A DNA stretch of 64,000 nucleotides, from the NCBI GenBank assembly GCA_048498555.1, contig JBEHXT010000019.1, forward strand, positions 1-64,000. Direction: 5' to 3'. Position numbers and translations under genes: made by a program. Position 1 is the stretch's first letter; each line of letters begins with the position of its first letter. Positions 54,118-62,508 of the stretch are shown one piece after another. The notes below the pieces were generated by a model, which had not been told where the DNA came from, did not search any database, and worked only from the letters and a program-made list of their open reading frames with translations. This DNA is from Danxiaibacter sp048498555 (GTDB lineage Bacteria; Bacteroidota; Bacteroidia; Chitinophagales; Chitinophagaceae).

Positions 54118-54909
54118 ATGCAACCGCAAAACGATGTCAAAAAAAGTACCGGGATAAAGGTTGTTACTGACTTAAATGAACCATCCATTTCGCCAAAAGT
54201 TATCAACCGGATAATCATCGGTATTATTGTTTTGATCATTACGATTCAAATTGGCTTTTTCAAAACTTATCTTCAGCATTTCCCCGGATTTGAAAACTAC
54301 ACTGCAGGCCATGGCGGTAGACAGTATAACAACATTATGCACTTTCATGGCATGATGATGATGGGATGGGTTTGGATGCTATTGCTGCAACCTATACTTA
54401 TTCTCAAAGGAAAAATACAACTCCACCGTCGCATTGGATCCCTAAGCTATGTGTTGGCACCGCTAGTGCTGATATCATTGTATTTAGTTAACAAGGACCA
54501 ATACAACAGCATTTCAGTCAATCAAAGCCAATCGGCGGCCATTGCAGGGTTAGCGCTCACTTTACCGGAAGCAGTGGTCTTTGCTGTTTTATATTCTCTG
54601 GCCATTTTTTATCGGCATCGCCCCGCGTTGCATATGCGCTTGATGTGTAGTACCGCTTTTTTGTTAATTAATCCGGCTTTAGGCAGAATGTTTAGAACGT
54701 ACTTCGATTTTAAATCAGGCTTCGCGGTAAGTAGCCTTATCGTGTTGTCGCTTGTTGGAGTAATAGTGATTGTAGATTCATTGCGCACAAAACGCGTTAG
54801 CCCATTCATTGTAGCGTTTGTTTTTCTACTGCTGCACAGAATTATCTGGGATCTGAGAGATACTCCCTTTTGGCAGGCGACAGGCAGTGCGATAGCTAAG
54901 ATATTCTGA
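54118..54909 (+). CDS. Multi-pass membrane protein with HFHGMMMMG motif
   Basis: 263 residues with about seven transmembrane segments. The motif MHFHGMMMMGWVWMLLLQPILILKG followed by LHRRIGSLSYVLAPLVL places conserved histidines in or near the membrane, as in small cytochrome-b-like and DUF2306-type proteins, so heme or metal binding is possible. No biochemical role is known to me. It is preceded by a degraded gene and followed by 430 bp of non-coding sequence. Confidence 0.75.
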   Translation: MQPQNDVKKSTGIKVVTDLNEPSISPKVINRIIIGIIVLIITIQIGFFKTYLQHFPGFENYTAGHGGRQYNNIMHFHGMMMMGWVWMLLLQPILILKGKIQLHRRIGSLSYVLAPLVLISLYLVNKDQYNSISVNQSQSAAIAGLALTLPEAVVFAVLYSLAIFYRHRPALHMRLMCSTAFLLINPALGRMFRTYFDFKSGFAVSSLIVLSLVGVIVIVDSLRTKRVSPFIVAFVFLLLHRIIWDLRDTPFWQATGSAIAKIF

Positions 54910-55398
54910 CTGAAACAATTATTTCGAATAAAAACCTCTGCTGCTGCCACTTTGCTGTGGCTGGCCACTTAATTACACTATCGCAAAAATGAACACTAAT
55001 GTATCAAAAGCGTGCAGTTCAATTGCGTGAGATATTGCAACTAATTAATACTCATCTGCATAACAAACTGGCATTTCAATAGTGCTTCTATAATTAATTA
55101 CGACCGGCTTATGTTTAAAAATTATTCAAAACAACATCCAGGAATTTAGTCCGTAACATAAACCTAACAAATACAGGCGTTATTGGATTCACCATCGGCT
55201 TTAAGCACCAAACCAATTGATTATTATCTGCGGCAGTCGATCATTTTGTGATAATTATTGCATTTGCAATTATAAGTTTCCTGCCAGTAACACAACAGCC
55301 AAAAATTCGGGTAAAGAGATGGAGAAGGAAGTAACCATATGAAAATGAAGAAGCTCTTTATCAGGCTTCAATACATCTTACATCTAAAACCTTCCCTT
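54910..55398. other. Intergenic region with an FtsX-permease remnant
   Basis: 489 bp. The only gene-like content is the remnant at 55111-55203. No promoter of the usual form was found. Confidence 0.5.
55111..55203 (+). pseudogene. N-terminal remnant of an FtsX-like permease gene
   Basis: ATG 55111 reads MFKNY, then after a 1-nt loss the next frame reads FKTTSRNLVRNINLT and TNTGVIGFTIGF. The intact permease 200 bp downstream begins MFKNYFKTAWRILVNN and IYSILNILGLATGM. The order, spacing and conserved residues (MFKNYFKT, R.LV.N, G..G) match. Only about 31 codons remain, so this looks like the start of a lost paralogue. Confidence 0.6.
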
Positions 55399-57789
55399 AT
55401 GTTTAAAAACTATTTCAAAACCGCATGGCGCATTCTTGTCAACAACAAGATCTACTCCATTCTTAATATTCTTGGCCTTGCAACAGGCATGGCCGTGGCT
55501 ATGTTGATCAGTTTGTGGATTTGGGATGAAGTAAGCTATAATAGCTACCATGCCAACCATAAGCAGATTGCGCAAATCGTAAGCACATTTACTGATCAGG
55601 ATAATAAAATGGAAACGGCACTCGATGCATGCGCGCCCATAGGCGATGAATTGCGCAATAAATACGGAAGCGACTTTAAAAATGTTTCCATGGCATCCTA
55701 CAATACAAGCCATGTTATAGCTGTCGGAAATCAAAAGATTATGGCAAGTGGCATGTGGGTTGAGCCGAATTTTCCCTCTATGTTTTCTTTAAGAATATTA
55801 ACAGGAAACATAAATGCTTTGAATGATCCATCTTCTGTCTTGATAAGTAGCTCACTGGCTAAAATATTGTTTGGAAATGAAAACGCCATGAATAAAGTAA
55901 TCAGATTGGAAAATGAAGATAGTTACAACGTAGCTGGCGTATATGATGATTTCCCTAACAACTCAACATTTCATGAGGCCCGGGTATTGCTTTCCTGGAA
56001 AAAATTTGTTATCGAAAAATGGCCGCGTTTTAGCCATGCTGCAACAAACTGGAACTTCGCAGCATTTCAGTCGTTTGTACAGGTTGCAGATCATATAGAT
56101 ATGCTGCAGGAATCAGAAAAGATAAAAAATATAGTAATGGCACATAAGAATGCTGCTACTGATGAAAAGGAACAGGCCTCGTTATATCCAATGGACAAAT
56201 GGCGGCTATACAGCGAATTTAAAAATGGCATACCGACTACCGGACGCATACAATATGTATGGCTCTTTTCACTTATTGGCGTGTTTGTTCTACTACTTGC
56301 ATGTATCAACTTTATGAACCTTTCCACTGCTCGCAGCGCAAAGAGAGCTAAAGAAGTTGGCATTCGTAAAACGATGGGATCTCTTCGAAGCCAATTAATC
56401 AACCAGTTTTTAAGCGAGTCGGTTTTAGTGGCATTTGCTTCTTTCATTTGTTCACTAATGATCATTGTTTTATTACTTCCATTGTTCAATAAGCTTTCCG
56501 AAAAAAACATCGGCTTGCCCACATTCAGCCTATTGTTCTGGACTATCGCAATAGCATTTACTATTCTTACCGGCATCATATCGGGCAGCTATCCTGCGCT
56601 TTATTTGTCTCAATTTAAGCCTGTAAAAGTTTTAAAGGGAACATTTCACACCGGCAGGTTAGCATCATTGCCAAGAAAAGTATTGGTAGTTGTACAGTTT
56701 ACTTTTTCCATCGCCTTGATGATAGGAACAATCATTGTTTTCAAACAAATTCAATTTGCGAAAAACAGGGCGGTGAACTATAAAAAAGAAGGATTGTTGG
56801 CTATAACTTTCACCAATTCGGGTATAGGCAGGCCATTTGATGCAATAAGGGAAGACCTGCTTGCAACAGGTGCTGTAAGTAATATGGCAACATCTTCAAC
56901 GCCTGTAACTGAAGTATGGCATACTTTAACCGGTTTCAACTGGCAGGGAAAGGCCCCCAACGCTCTTCCCGTTTTTGGCACGCTATACGTATCACTGGAT
57001 TATGGACGGACCATTAACTGGAAAATTAAGGAGGGGAGAGACTTTTCCAGGGATTTTTCAACAGATAGTTTAAGTGTTATATTAAATGAAGCCGCCGTAA
57101 ACCTGATTGGCATGAAGAAGAATATTGTAGGACAAAGCATACAATTCAATGATAAGAATTACATGGTTATCGGCGTAGTAAAAAATATGATAATGGAGTC
57201 ACCTTATAAAGCAATCAGGCCATCTGTTTTCTTTTGTAGCCATGCGTCTATAAACGTAGTATTAGTGGGCATAAAGCCTGGACATCCCGTGAAAGATGCT
57301 TTGAGTAAAATAGAAGCTGTATTCAAAAAATATGATCCTGGTGCACCCTTGAGTTATACCTTCGTGGACGAAGATTATGCAAGAAAATTTGATGATGAAA
57401 AACGTGTGGAAGATCTCGCAACCTTCTTCACTATCCTGGCAATTTTCATTTCCTGCCTTGGCCTGTTTGGCCTTGCATCATTTGTTGCTGAGCAACGTAC
57501 AAAGGAGATAGGCGTCCGCAAAATACTGGGTGCTTCTGTGTATGATGTTTGGAATATGCTTTCAAAAGAATTTACTTTACTGGTATTCATTGCTTCTTTC
57601 ATTGCCATTCCTTTAGCATGGTATTTTTTAAACAAATGGCTGCAACAATATGATTACAGAACAGGCATATCGTTCTGGGTCTTCATTTTTTCAGGCCTCG
57701 GAGCATTGATCATAACATTAATCACGATAAGCTTTCAGGCCATTAAAGCAGCAATAGCCAACCCGGTGAAGAGTTTGAGGACAGAATAA
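55399..57789 (+). CDS. ABC transporter permease, FtsX/MacB type
   Basis: 796 residues. ATG 55399 (MFKNYFKTAWRILVNNKIYSI) is chosen because it is the usual family start and matches the upstream remnant; ATG 55339 would add 20 residues. Architecture: membrane helix 1 (about 20-42), a MacB-type periplasmic domain, an FtsX domain with three helices (IGVFVLLLACINFMNLSTARSAKRAKEVGIRKTMGS), a second helix and periplasmic domain, and a second FtsX domain (LFGLASFVAEQRTKEIGVRKILGAS). Duplicated eight-helix permeases of this kind are abundant in Bacteroidota and act with an ATPase; no ATPase gene is nearby. Likely roles are lipoprotein or small-molecule efflux, or a stress-coupled mechanotransmitter; not decidable here. 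Confidence 0.92.
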   Translation: MFKNYFKTAWRILVNNKIYSILNILGLATGMAVAMLISLWIWDEVSYNSYHANHKQIAQIVSTFTDQDNKMETALDACAPIGDELRNKYGSDFKNVSMASYNTSHVIAVGNQKIMASGMWVEPNFPSMFSLRILTGNINALNDPSSVLISSSLAKILFGNENAMNKVIRLENEDSYNVAGVYDDFPNNSTFHEARVLLSWKKFVIEKWPRFSHAATNWNFAAFQSFVQVADHIDMLQESEKIKNIVMAHKNAATDEKEQASLYPMDKWRLYSEFKNGIPTTGRIQYVWLFSLIGVFVLLLACINFMNLSTARSAKRAKEVGIRKTMGSLRSQLINQFLSESVLVAFASFICSLMIIVLLLPLFNKLSEKNIGLPTFSLLFWTIAIAFTILTGIISGSYPALYLSQFKPVKVLKGTFHTGRLASLPRKVLVVVQFTFSIALMIGTIIVFKQIQFAKNRAVNYKKEGLLAITFTNSGIGRPFDAIREDLLATGAVSNMATSSTPVTEVWHTLTGFNWQGKAPNALPVFGTLYVSLDYGRTINWKIKEGRDFSRDFSTDSLSVILNEAAVNLIGMKKNIVGQSIQFNDKNYMVIGVVKNMIMESPYKAIRPSVFFCSHASINVVLVGIKPGHPVKDALSKIEAVFKKYDPGAPLSYTFVDEDYARKFDDEKRVEDLATFFTILAIFISCLGLFGLASFVAEQRTKEIGVRKILGASVYDVWNMLSKEFTLLVFIASFIAIPLAWYFLNKWLQQYDYRTGISFWVFIFSGLGALIITLITISFQAIKAAIANPVKSLRTE

Positions 57790-57815
57790 CTAGATCTTGC
57801 CACTATGCAGCCTAT

Positions 57816-58037
57816 TTACTTCTTCTTGAGCTTTTGATCAGCCACATCCCGCTTTGTCGAAGGCACCAATTCTTCTTCGCTGTAAAACTTACGTGCACGC
57901 TTTAAACCGGTTGCGATCGCTACGCCTTCACCAACCCCTTGCAGAAGTAATCCGTTGGCAATCTCCGTTGCTTTATTCCGGATTTTTACCGGCTGGTTCT
58001 TGTAGCAGGGAGGGTAATCCCCATTATACCACGGCAT
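57816..58037 (-). CDS. Small conserved hypothetical protein
   Basis: 73 residues on the minus strand, ATG 58037. MPWYNGDYPPCYKNQPVKIRNKATEIANGLLLQGVGEGVAIATGLKRARKF is a pattern I recognise from short uncharacterised proteins of many bacteria that pair an N-terminal YPPxYKN motif with an EGxAIAxGLKxAR helix. The C-terminus is Lys-rich. It is convergent with the permease gene. Function unknown. Confidence 0.75.
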   Translation of the reverse strand: MPWYNGDYPPCYKNQPVKIRNKATEIANGLLLQGVGEGVAIATGLKRARKFYSEEELVPSTKRDVADQKLKKK

Positions 58038-58250
58038 ATGATTTCGTTTTGGTTATTGAATGCATTACAACCATAAGATTCAATGACGTTTATTATATAA
58101 TCACAAACAAAAGCCACGCCATTGCGCAAAAATCACCGTCTGGCATAATTCTTTAATGGTTAACAGTATGCTTTCTGATAAAGAAAGCAGCAGTTGTATG
58201 GATGATTCGGATAAATAATTGAAAAATGAGCTTATCAAAAGCAACACCAT

Positions 58251-59252
58251 ATGGACATCGACAACAACCAGGTAAGCACAGACGAAATAAAGGATATTAA
58301 AAGCAAGCACAAAATGTGGATTGGTAGCTATATTCTGATTGCGGTTATATTCGGAATATTTTACTGGCTGCTGCATTTGCGCATCTTTAGCGCTGCGTGG
58401 CTGCAACGGCCGGTTTTTCTGAAGTTTACATTGGTAACGGCAATTGTTTTTTTCATTCTTACCATCTCCAAATATATAGAAGCCTTATTTACTAAATATG
58501 GGCATACTAAAGCTGTCACGTATAATTTCGTGCGCCTCGTTCGAATTATTGCTGTTCTCGCCATTATTATGGTAATCATTGCCTTTCTATTTGAAAATTG
58601 GTATACTGCTGCCGTTTCATTAGGGCTTATATCGCTTGTTCTTGGCTTCGCCTTGCAAACGCCCATTTCATCTTTTATTGGTTGGCTATACATCGTAGTG
58701 CGCCTTCCATATAAGGTAGGTGACCGCATTCAGCTGGGAACTTTTAAGGGAGATGTTGTAGAGATTAATTATCTCGATACAACCCTGTGGGAGTTTGGCG
58801 GCGATTACTTAACAAATGATGTACCCACAGGCAGGCTAATCCGGTTTCCTAACACCCTTGTGCTGCAAGGCGAGGTGTATAATTATTCCTGGCGGAAATT
58901 TCCGTACATCTGGAATGAAATCCCATTTCATGTGGCTTATGAGAGCAACCTTGAATACGTTGAGGCTGTATTAAGAAGAGTGGCAAGGGAAGCGCTGGGA
59001 AAAGACATTGAAGAAAAAGTGAACGAATTGAAATTACTGGTGAAACAAACAGCAGTTGATGAGCTCGATATTAAGGAATACCCGTTTGTAACTTTTCGGA
59101 CAAATCCGAATACCTGGATCGAGGCTTCCGTGAATTATCTTGTAAACCCTAAAAGAGCTTCTGAAGTGCGCAACAAGATTATCAAAAACGCATTAGCCGA
59201 GTTGTTGAAAGAACCTCAAAAAGTAATGTTCCCCAATTCGAATGCACGGTAA
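58251..59252 (+). CDS. MscS-family mechanosensitive ion channel
   Basis: 333 residues. Four hydrophobic segments (IGSYILIAVIFGIFYWLLHL, FTLVTAIVFFILTISKYI, IIAVLAIIMVIIAFLFENW, AVSLGLISLVLGFALQTPISSFIGWLYIV), the last being the pore-lining helix. The beta domain follows: YKVGDRIQLGTFKGDVVEINYLDTTLWEFGG and IRFPNTLVLQGEVYNYSW. The C-terminal alpha/beta part is normal length for a small MscS channel. It should release solutes during hypo-osmotic shock. The beta-domain loop with a long YLTNDVPTGRLI insert is a common variant in Bacteroidota. Confidence 0.93.
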   Translation: MDIDNNQVSTDEIKDIKSKHKMWIGSYILIAVIFGIFYWLLHLRIFSAAWLQRPVFLKFTLVTAIVFFILTISKYIEALFTKYGHTKAVTYNFVRLVRIIAVLAIIMVIIAFLFENWYTAAVSLGLISLVLGFALQTPISSFIGWLYIVVRLPYKVGDRIQLGTFKGDVVEINYLDTTLWEFGGDYLTNDVPTGRLIRFPNTLVLQGEVYNYSWRKFPYIWNEIPFHVAYESNLEYVEAVLRRVAREALGKDIEEKVNELKLLVKQTAVDELDIKEYPFVTFRTNPNTWIEASVNYLVNPKRASEVRNKIIKNALAELLKEPQKVMFPNSNAR

Positions 59253-59302
59253 GAAATTTTACGTCGGCATCACATAAATATGATTGTTCCTTTATATAAA
59301 AA

Positions 59303-59329
59303 AGGTTTGCAACATTCCCTTGCAAACCT
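59303..59329. terminator. Bidirectional hairpin between MscS and the small membrane gene
   Basis: Perfect 10-bp stem (AGGTTTGCAA 59303-59312 with TTGCAAACCT 59320-59329) and a 7-nt loop. On the minus strand it is followed by a T-run, so it suits the minus-strand gene at 59372-59527; it also lies 51 bp after the MscS stop. Confidence 0.65.
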
Positions 59330-59371
59330 GCTCACTTTGTGATTGATAAATTGTTTATACGACCTGCGTCG

Positions 59372-59527
59372 TTAACCCCTTCGTCCTGACAGGCCGCCAA
59401 ATATGAATGAAATCACCGCAAAAAATACCAAAATGTGTATCAATGCACCTGCAGTATGATAAACAATAAATCCAAAGATCCAGGCTATAACCAGGATAAC
59501 GCCGAGTATGAATAAAAATCCTCTCAT
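59372..59527 (-). CDS. Small Lmo0937-like membrane protein
   Basis: 51 residues on the minus strand, ATG at 59525-59527, TAA at 59372-59374. Two hydrophobic helices (GFLFILGVILVIAWIFGFIV and LIHILVFFAVISFIFGG), with a short polar link (YHTAG) and a basic tail (SGRRG). The pattern of ILxVILVIAWxxGF...HxxGxLIHxLVxxAxI is that of the Lmo0937/DUF5670 family of tiny membrane proteins, whose role is unknown. The terminator at 59303-59329 follows the gene. Confidence 0.75.
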   Translation of the reverse strand: MRGFLFILGVILVIAWIFGFIVYHTAGALIHILVFFAVISFIFGGLSGRRG

Positions 59528-59762
59528 AACTTTTTTCTTATGCTAAAAAAAGAATCGTGCCAGATTGCGGCTGCAGCATATTTGCATAACCACTTTATGA
59601 ATGCAGAAGGGTAAATAAGATTGTTGGCCAGCACAGCGCTTTCCCGCCATGCAAAACGTTTGTAATTCAAGTACTACAGGTGCGGATAACACGCTACACT
59701 CTGGCAATAAAATGCCCGGTTAATGTATTTGCTCTTTGAGGTATGATTGTCATTATAGCATT

Positions 59763-62066
59763 TTATACCGGCAGGGAGAACCAAAAAGTAGAGCCCTTTC
59801 CCTCTTCACTTTCTACACCAATTAATCCGCCATGCTTAATCACTATTTGCTGCGATATATACAAACCCAGCCCATATCCTTTTTTATCTCCCGATCCGTT
59901 AACCCGGAAAAATTTTTTAAATAACTCGGATTGTTTTTCCTCACTAATACCGGCTCCCTCATCGGTAACACGCACCACTACCTGCAGAAGCTCTTTGATC
60001 ATTGAAATGGTAATAGTAGAATTCTCAGGAGAGTATTTAGATGCATTAGAAACCAGGTTTATCAAAACCTGTTCAATCCTGAATTTGTCCGCATGCACAA
60101 TCACATCAAATTCACCGTCAAATTTGAACGTGTTTTTTTCTCCTTTGCTATCAAATATCTTAACGCTATCCATTATTGTATTTCCAAGGTGAAAGTACTC
60201 TGCATTTAAATCCAGCAAACCGGATGATATTTTGGTTGCATTTAATAACTCATGTGTAATTGTAGCTAACCTGTCTGCCTGCTGGCGTATCTTATTGGAG
60301 TAATAATCTATTTCTTCTTTTGTACTGGCAGATGAAATGAGCTCTGCATTCAACTTCAAAGAAGTAAGCGGATTTCTTAATTCATGGCTGATAATGCCAA
60401 TATATTCTTCTCTTTTGAAATCTTCTTCTTTCTTTTCCGTAATGTCAAGAACGGTACCGATAATCCTCGAAGGCTTACGGTTTTCAGAAAACGCAACAAG
60501 TCCATCCGCGCGGATCCATCTGATTTCATTAGACCTGGTAATGATCCTTACTTCATAGAACAACTTGCCGGTAATATAGGCTTTGTTTATGGCTGCATCT
60601 CTTATGGGTTTGTCTGCAACCATGATCCTGTCAACAAGATATTCGTGAGGCACAGGAAAAGGGAAACCAAATATCTCATATAACCGCTTTGAACCGATCA
60701 TTGAAACATTGTGTAAATTCATATCAAAAATTGCAACTTTCCCGGCTTCTGCGGCAAGCCGCGCACGTTCTTCCGCTTCCTGAACGCCTTTTCTTGCAAG
60801 GACAAGCCCTGTTACATCAACACTTGTGACCAGTATACTTTCTACTTTGCCCAATTCATTCTTAAACGGTTCAATAGTGAAATTCTGATAACTGGTATCT
60901 TCGCCTTCGGGCCAGGATAGTTTTATTTCACGCTCATTAATGGTACTTCTTATTCCTGTAAGAAAAGCTTGTCGTAAGTCTTCTAACAACCCCGTTTGAG
61001 ATATCCCCGGTAAACTGGAAAAAAGTGTTGTTCCGTTCAAAACATCAGGTGTAGTTCCCCAAAGCCTGATCATATGATCGTTAGCAATATCAATTGCAAG
61101 ATCAGGGCCGCTTAACAAGCATATTGCCACCGGCGCCTGCGTTACCAGGTTTTTCAGCTTCTCTTCACTCTGTTTGAGTTGTTGCTTTGCTTTGTACGTT
61201 TCAGTAACGTCTTCCATTATTCCACTGAACCTGTATACTTCATTTTTCTCATTAAAGAAAGGCTTGCCCCGGGCCAATACTGTTCGAAGCGCTTTTGTAA
61301 CCGGATGAATAATATCATATTCAATATCGTAAGGGACTTTCGCAGGAAATGTTATAGCTGAGGTAATTGCATTTTTTACCCTGTCGTGATCTTTTTCTGC
61401 TATTACTTCAAAAGCAAGGTCTAGGTCCGCCTCAACAGTATCTGGAATGCAGAGCCATTCCCGCAGCCGGTCGTTAAACCGAAATTTATTGGTAACCGGA
61501 TTGTAATCCCAGGCGCCCAGTGAAGCGGCATCAATTGAAAAGCTGTAAAGTTCACTTGTTTCTTTAAGTTGTTGCCTGTCTATCACTTTTTCTGTAGTTT
61601 CTACGCAAGTCACCAGTACACCACCGGGCAAATTGTTATCATCGTTGATTTTGCTGTAGCTGAATGTCCAGTATACATCTTCCATTGTTCCATTGCGAAA
61701 GATTGGAATGAGCTGGTCTTCCCGCCACACAGACTCACCGGTTGTTAAAACCTGTTGGATTAACGGCGAAATGGTTGGCCATATTTCTTCCCATGCCTTC
61801 TCTGCCGGTTCGCCTAAAATAAAAGGATGTTTTCCTGTTACACCAAGGCTGGGGCGGTAAGCATCGTTGTAAAAACAAGTTAACTCAGCCCCCCACCAGA
61901 TAAACATAGGAAACTTCGAATGCAAAATAACGGCTATAAGCGCCTGAAGGCTTTTAGGCCAGGTATCCGGCGTTCCAATATTGGTTTTACCCCAATCTTT
62001 CTGCCGCATCAATTTGCTCATTTCGCCATTTCCGCTAAGAAATAAACTAGTGTCTTCTGCCAACAT
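59763..62066 (-). CDS. Multi-PAS sensor histidine kinase
   Basis: 767 residues on the minus strand, no transmembrane segments, so cytoplasmic. Domain order: PAS-like domain (about 25-150; FPMFIWWGAELTCFYNDAYRP), PAS_3 type (about 160-285; YSFSIDAASLGAWDYNPVTNKFRF), PAS (about 300-420), PAS_3 type (about 435-550; AIFDMNLHNVSMIG, IRWIRADGLVAFSEN), HisKA with phospho-acceptor His561 (GIISHELRNPLTSL), then HATPase_c with N-box NLVSNASKYSPE, DEGAGIS and GYGLGLYISQQIVIKHGG. No receiver domain and no response regulator gene adjacent, so it is an orphan in this window. The ligand or redox signal read by the PAS domains is unknown. Confidence 0.95.
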   Translation of the reverse strand: MLAEDTSLFLSGNGEMSKLMRQKDWGKTNIGTPDTWPKSLQALIAVILHSKFPMFIWWGAELTCFYNDAYRPSLGVTGKHPFILGEPAEKAWEEIWPTISPLIQQVLTTGESVWREDQLIPIFRNGTMEDVYWTFSYSKINDDNNLPGGVLVTCVETTEKVIDRQQLKETSELYSFSIDAASLGAWDYNPVTNKFRFNDRLREWLCIPDTVEADLDLAFEVIAEKDHDRVKNAITSAITFPAKVPYDIEYDIIHPVTKALRTVLARGKPFFNEKNEVYRFSGIMEDVTETYKAKQQLKQSEEKLKNLVTQAPVAICLLSGPDLAIDIANDHMIRLWGTTPDVLNGTTLFSSLPGISQTGLLEDLRQAFLTGIRSTINEREIKLSWPEGEDTSYQNFTIEPFKNELGKVESILVTSVDVTGLVLARKGVQEAEERARLAAEAGKVAIFDMNLHNVSMIGSKRLYEIFGFPFPVPHEYLVDRIMVADKPIRDAAINKAYITGKLFYEVRIITRSNEIRWIRADGLVAFSENRKPSRIIGTVLDITEKKEEDFKREEYIGIISHELRNPLTSLKLNAELISSASTKEEIDYYSNKIRQQADRLATITHELLNATKISSGLLDLNAEYFHLGNTIMDSVKIFDSKGEKNTFKFDGEFDVIVHADKFRIEQVLINLVSNASKYSPENSTITISMIKELLQVVVRVTDEGAGISEEKQSELFKKFFRVNGSGDKKGYGLGLYISQQIVIKHGGLIGVESEEGKGSTFWFSLPV

Positions 62067-62508
62067 AATTCAAATATAGTGGTAGTGTTATTGCTATTGA
62101 TAAAATACAATAAAAAAGGAATAATTAAAACATTGGTACCGCCATCAATGTATCAAAATGTTTTGCAATAAGGGAAATATTATTTCACAGATTTGATCCG
62201 GAACCTCGGAATAATTGCATCCTGCTCCGGAAAATCATTGTTTTGGAAGTGATAGGCAGCAAATTGTTACGCTGCTTTTATTGGATTTCTATTTCGACAG
62301 ATAAATATTGCAGCTGAACATACTGGCAGAGGTTTGCCATACATATCTGGCATTCACCTAAATTAATTTGTACTTTTTCTTTATCGGATTTTTCTTCTTA
62401 AATTTTATGTTCAGCGCCTTTATTATTTTTCAGGAAGAGGATATTGCATAGAAATTTTCAAGCCTGCCCTTATCTCGTATAAATAACAGAGTCATCACAA
62501 TAACAAAT
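62067..62508. other. Divergent intergenic region between kinase and metal-ATPase genes
   Basis: 442 bp that must hold both promoters. No gene, no clear -33/-7 pair and no metalloregulator-type palindrome were found by eye. Confidence 0.4.
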
